Shown here: piece by piece, positions 61,278 to 64,000 of the stretch
Layout: every line of letters begins with the position of its first letter
Position numbering within the stretch: position 1 is the stretch's first letter
Origin: Sulfopaludibacter sp035551455
Lineage (GTDB): Bacteria; Acidobacteriota; Terriglobia; Bryobacterales; Bryobacteraceae
DNA: 64,000 bases
Assembly (NCBI GenBank): GCA_035551455.1
Contig: DASZMZ010000142.1
Coordinates: 31,238 to 95,237 of the forward strand
Direction: 5' to 3'
Notes under the pieces: model-generated
The model's database searches: none
Seen by the model: the letters and a program-made list of their open reading frames with translations, nothing else
Told to the model about the DNA's origin: nothing
Program-made: the position numbers and the translations under genes

Positions 61278-61326
61278 GCATTGGGGCAACCGGCGGCTTT
61301 TTGATCGCCTTAAGGAGGAAGATCAA

Positions 61327-61707
61327 TTGAAACACAGCGTTATATTGACCATCTCGTCTCTGTTCTCGATCCTCTTGTTGACGCTTCACATTGCGGACGA
61401 CATCGTCCGTGGAATATCGAAGGCCGAGCCCGCAAACCTGGCGCTGCTCATCCTGGCACTCTTTCTGTACGGGACGCTTGTGCTCGGCGAACGGCGATCT
61501 GGGCACGTCATCATGCTGTTCGTTGGCCTGTTCGCGTCAGCCATGCCCGTCCTCCACATGAGAGGGGCACACTACGGCGAGATCGCCAAGTCCACCGGAG
61601 GCTTCTTCTTCGTCTGGACACTCTGGGCGCTCGGCGGGCTCGGGGGCCTCACCTTGATCCTCTCCGCGCGCGGACTGTGGAGTCTTCGACGGGGCCAGCC
61701 GAGGTAG
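61327..61707 (+). CDS. hypothetical membrane protein
   Basis: 126 residues from a TTG preceded by AAGGAGGA at a good distance. Four transmembrane helices are likely (VILTISSLFSILLLTLHI, LALLILALFLYGTLVL, HVIMLFVGLFASAMPVL, WTLWALGGLGGLTLILSA). It follows the previous gene by 49 bases on the same strand and probably belongs to the DUF2975-XRE operon. No family is recognised. Confidence 0.68.
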   Translation: MKHSVILTISSLFSILLLTLHIADDIVRGISKAEPANLALLILALFLYGTLVLGERRSGHVIMLFVGLFASAMPVLHMRGAHYGEIAKSTGGFFFVWTLWALGGLGGLTLILSARGLWSLRRGQPR

Positions 61708-62034
61708 TGCATGCTCTTACCAACGCACTCCGTTTTCGCATTCGCATACGCGTTCATGTCGGGCCAGTCTTCCTTGGCCAACTCACGCTTGACACGGTGG
61801 GCTTGATCCTCCAGCATCCGCCGGCGGTTCGTCGACTCCGCGAACCGAGCTCTGCCCAGCGTTGTTGGCAGGGGAAAGCGGCTGGCCCACTTTAAGAGTT
61901 AGAGCGCGGCGAATCTCTCCCATAGACCGCTCTGGGCGCGTGAGCCGCGGGATTGATAAACGCTGGGCGCCTACCGGTGGGTTGAGCGCATCTGCCAGTA
62001 TCCGGGACACTTGCTGCTGCCTCACAATGAAAAG
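61708..62034. other. intergenic region, possible coding remnant on minus strand
   Basis: No intact gene. On the minus strand around 61730-61815 the text reads DQAHRVKRELAKEDWPDMNAYAN, a natural-looking peptide without recognised continuation, perhaps a remnant. I see no terminal inverted repeats that would mark an insertion sequence. Confidence 0.3.
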
Positions 62035-62511
62035 ATGCCGATGACGGAAATGACAATCGACGACCAAACGTTCCGCTACGATCCCGAAGCAACTGCCGCG
62101 ATCTACGCGAGTTTGAGAGCCGGCTGGGCGGAAGATTGTGGCTGCGTCGGCTGTAGGAATCTATTGGCCCAACGAGACGAAGTCTATCCGTCGGCGTTTA
62201 GAGAACTACTCCAGCAGCTTGGCATTGACCGAAATAAGGAAGCGGAGGCCGTCGCGGATGGCCCCTTGGCGAACGGACTACACCACTATGGCGGTTGGTT
62301 CTTTTTCGTTGGTGAAATGGGAACGGCTGGTGACAGCATCTCTGTCGTCAGCGAATCGCCATACTTCGGATACTTTATTACCCGCAGTGGGCCCTGTCCC
62401 AAGGAGTTTCGCGAAGGGCCGACCTTGGGCGTGGGGTTCGAAGCCGATTTCAAATGGGTTCTGAACGAGCATTGGCGCTCAGGGCGAGGGATCGTCAGCG
62501 GGTTTGAGTAA
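62035..62511 (+). CDS. conserved hypothetical protein with CxCxxC motif
   Basis: 158 residues from the ATG at 62035 (62041 also possible). It contains EDCGCVGCRN, a CxCxxC cluster that could bind zinc, an acidic helix (EVYPSAFRELLQQLGID) and a beta-rich second half (GGWFFFVGEMG, SPYFGYFI). No signal peptide. I recognise the shape as a small conserved hypothetical but cannot name a function. Its end overlaps the convergent DUF1801 remnant by 33 bases. Confidence 0.6.
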   Translation: MPMTEMTIDDQTFRYDPEATAAIYASLRAGWAEDCGCVGCRNLLAQRDEVYPSAFRELLQQLGIDRNKEAEAVADGPLANGLHHYGGWFFFVGEMGTAGDSISVVSESPYFGYFITRSGPCPKEFREGPTLGVGFEADFKWVLNEHWRSGRGIVSGFE

Positions 62512-62855
62512 ACTGGAAGCCCGAATAGAAACGTGGTCTCGCCTAGTCCACGCGCTTGCTCGCCGATGCCCCGCCTTGGTCTTCAAGCGCGATTGTTCGT
62601 ACATCTCAATCCACTTCTCACTCGAAATCGCCGAAATCAGCTCGCCAATCGCTCCGAGCGGCAAATCCTCCGGCGACTTGAAATGGACGCAACACTTCCC
62701 CATGTCCAGCTTCTTCCCCGCCGCCCGGAACGCCGCCTTCAGTTGCGCCAACTGACTCGCACTCCAAAACGCACCCATCAGGTAAAGCGAGCAGTAGTTC
62801 TTCTGCGACGCGAGCGCGACGTAGCAGATCGGCTGCTTGTTGTAAGTGTCCGGCT
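62479..62855 (-). pseudogene. truncated DUF1801 protein gene
   Basis: The minus strand encodes DTYNKQPICYVALASQKNY, SLYLMGAFW, DMGKCCVHFKSPEDLPLGAIG and EKWIEMYEQSR, matching the C-terminal two thirds of a DUF1801 (YdhG-like) protein. Upstream of about 62850 the frame changes abruptly into antisense of the permease fragment, so its N-terminal third is missing. A long tail follows EQSR. It is interpreted as a gene disrupted by the permease fragment. Confidence 0.75.
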
Positions 62856-63130
62856 GGCCGCAGTCGGACTGTACGGTGTGATCAGCTACTGGGTCAGCCG
62901 CCGCACTCGCGAAATCGGCATCCGCCTGGCAATCGGCGCCAGAGCCGGCGAGGTGCAGCGCCTCATCATCCGCCAGGGAATGACCCTCGCCCTCGTCGCT
63001 TTGATCCCCGGCCTCGCGGCCGCATGGGGCTTTGCCAGGCTGTTCACCAGCTTCCTCTACGGCGTCCCCGCCCATGACGCCGCCACCTTCACCCTAGTCC
63101 CGCTCTTTCTCTCCGTCGTCGCACTTCTGG
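62856..63130 (+). pseudogene. fragment of ADOP permease C terminus
   Basis: About 275 bases are nearly identical to 59467-59741 of the intact permease gene, encoding the VGLYGVISYWVSRRTREIGIRLAIGA to VPLFLSVVALL region in the same orientation. Differences are few and mostly at third positions. It has no start, and its frame runs on into the double-hairpin repeat. It sits where the DUF1801 N terminus should be. Confidence 0.85.
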
Positions 63131-63137
63131 CTTTTGA

Positions 63138-63180
63138 CTCCCAAATCCGGCGGGATTTCAAGGGCGGAGCCCTTGGCTAG
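63138..63180. repeat. double-hairpin element (copy B)
   Basis: Same 43-base element as at 33307-33351, with AAATCC/GGATTT and a conserved CAAGGGC GGA GCCCTTG palindrome ending GGCTAG. It abuts the permease fragment on the left and supplies the TAG of the TIGR03435 gene on the right. Confidence 0.8.
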
Positions 63181-64000
63181 TTCTCCGACGGCCTCTCAAC
63201 CCTGTCGATCACCAGGATCGGTAGCGAGGCTTTCGTCGCTTCCAGCTTTAAACCAAGCTGGTCGCGCAGAGCTTGGATCGGCGTCGGGCCCACCGGGGCA
63301 GATGGCTCCGGCGAGTCGGATGCCGCGGACGCCTTCGGTTCACGCGCCCATTCCAGTGTGAAATCGAAGCTTCCCTGCAGCCCCGTTTTGTCGATCACCG
63401 GTCGCCCGAGCCCCAAGATGGACAGCCCGCCCGCCAGCGCGTCCATGGGTACGTCGCGGGAGCCTACCAGCACATGCGGCGGGCTGCCAGGCCTGTCGAT
63501 TGCCGAGAGCGAATGGCAATCACCCGGAAAACCGGGGAGGCCGTCGCCTGGCGAGTTTCCGGGTTTGTCACAAGGTGGGCCGTTGGCATGGGAAATGAGG
63601 TTCTGCCCCGGCTGACCTTCCTTTGCAAGCCTCAGTTCGAACACGGGAACTTCCTGGGCCTCGAAATGGGCCGCCAACTGGAAGCGGTCGGCGAGCAAGG
63701 ACTGCACCATGAGACGCATCTGGTCCTTAGTCGGATTGCCTGTTGCTGCCCGCGCATCAATGCTGTAGCGATCGGAAGTGATCCATTTCGGCAGACGGGA
63801 AAACTCCCGGCCCTGCAGGTCATTCGGCCAGAGCTTATAGGCGAATTGGATGTACTCCGAGAGCGTGGCGTCCGCTCTGAGGCGGCCGTTCGTCGCGCCG
63901 TAGTCATCCCACGGAGTGAGCGACACGTTGGAGGGCACAAACTCTCCCTTGCTCGGCTTGACGGAAGCGACCTCGAAGGCCATCTTGCCTCCCGCCTTGG
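63177..64000 (-). CDS. TIGR03435 family soil-associated protein, 5' truncated by window
   Basis: The frame is open to the right edge, so the start lies outside; 273 residues are visible. FEVASVKPS near the visible N terminus, FAYKL, DRYSIDARA, QLMVQSLLADRFQL-like text and FELRLAKEG, and the late VIDKTGLQGSFDFTLEW and VIDRVERPSEN segments are diagnostic of the TIGR03435 family. These are exported proteins abundant in soil Acidobacteriota, often near PadR-permease pairs; function unknown. Its stop codon falls inside the double-hairpin repeat. Confidence 0.9.
   Translation of the reverse strand, partial: KAGGKMAFEVASVKPSKGEFVPSNVSLTPWDDYGATNGRLRADATLSEYIQFAYKLWPNDLQGREFSRLPKWITSDRYSIDARAATGNPTKDQMRLMVQSLLADRFQLAAHFEAQEVPVFELRLAKEGQPGQNLISHANGPPCDKPGNSPGDGLPGFPGDCHSLSAIDRPGSPPHVLVGSRDVPMDALAGGLSILGLGRPVIDKTGLQGSFDFTLEWAREPKASAASDSPEPSAPVGPTPIQALRDQLGLKLEATKASLPILVIDRVERPSEN

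Noticed and set aside
61783..62067. Possible insertion-sequence remnant
   Set aside because: The text reminded me of transposon-linked intergenic sequence, but no transposase motif or terminal repeats could be shown.

Overview
This GC-rich window reads as a chromosome segment of an Acidobacteriota member, most likely of the Solibacter/Bryobacter group. That placement is an inference from family content: an Oar-like TonB-dependent outer-membrane protein, a PadR regulator paired with an 889-residue FtsX/MacB-type permease, a TIGR03435-type soil-associated protein, a Ser/Thr kinase fused to a TolB-like propeller, a PEP-CTERM protein, and many secreted peptidases. I saw no tRNA or rRNA gene, CRISPR array, prophage or intact insertion sequence.

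Layout. 1-4.9 kb: end of an outer-membrane receptor, a SulP permease, malate dehydrogenase and a small gene that looks frameshifted. 5-11 kb: an eight-haem cytochrome c, then a minus-strand run (M49-like peptidase, exported methyltransferase, ABC ATPase, ABC permease) with 1-7 base junctions, and a decayed small exported-protein gene. 11-15 kb: a DUF4136 protein, a hairpin/heptamer repeat, and hisS-aspS. 15-22.6 kb: S9 peptidase with M23 peptidase, a lipoprotein, an enolase-superfamily enzyme, a degenerate receiver and an M1 aminopeptidase. 22.6-30 kb: a kinase-propeller, a DUF2007 protein coupled to a kinase-less propeller, a DUF3108 protein and an aminotransferase. 30-35.5 kb: a pseudopilin, a DUF4159 protein, a soxC/soxD-like pair, proline iminopeptidase and two Spy-like periplasmic proteins. 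35.7-42.5 kb: a second M23 peptidase, CsbD, a DsbA-DsbA-MauE/DoxX-methyltransferase operon, a tandemly duplicated gene tail, and an ECF sigma/anti-sigma pair. 42.5-52 kb: an M14 carboxypeptidase, a serine hydrolase, lineage-specific secreted proteins and a hybrid histidine kinase. 52-56.7 kb: a desaturase fused to a Rossmann domain, coupled to a membrane sulfatase/LTA-synthase-like enzyme, then a ribbon-helix-helix protein. 56.8-64 kb: the PadR-permease pair with a palindromic operator inside its promoter, a DUF2975-XRE operon, a DUF1801 gene broken by a permease fragment, and a TIGR03435 protein running off the end.

The strongest overall theme is envelope and periplasm work: export, proteolysis, disulfide chemistry and multihaem electron transfer. 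The least described unit is the 52.4-55.7 kb desaturase-Rossmann plus sulfatase-like cluster, followed by the compact DsbA-DsbA-MauE/DoxX cluster. The non-coding sequence carries several repeat families: hairpins sharing a TCGCCTT loop core with compensatory stem changes, degenerate heptamer arrays, and a double-hairpin element found at two distant sites.
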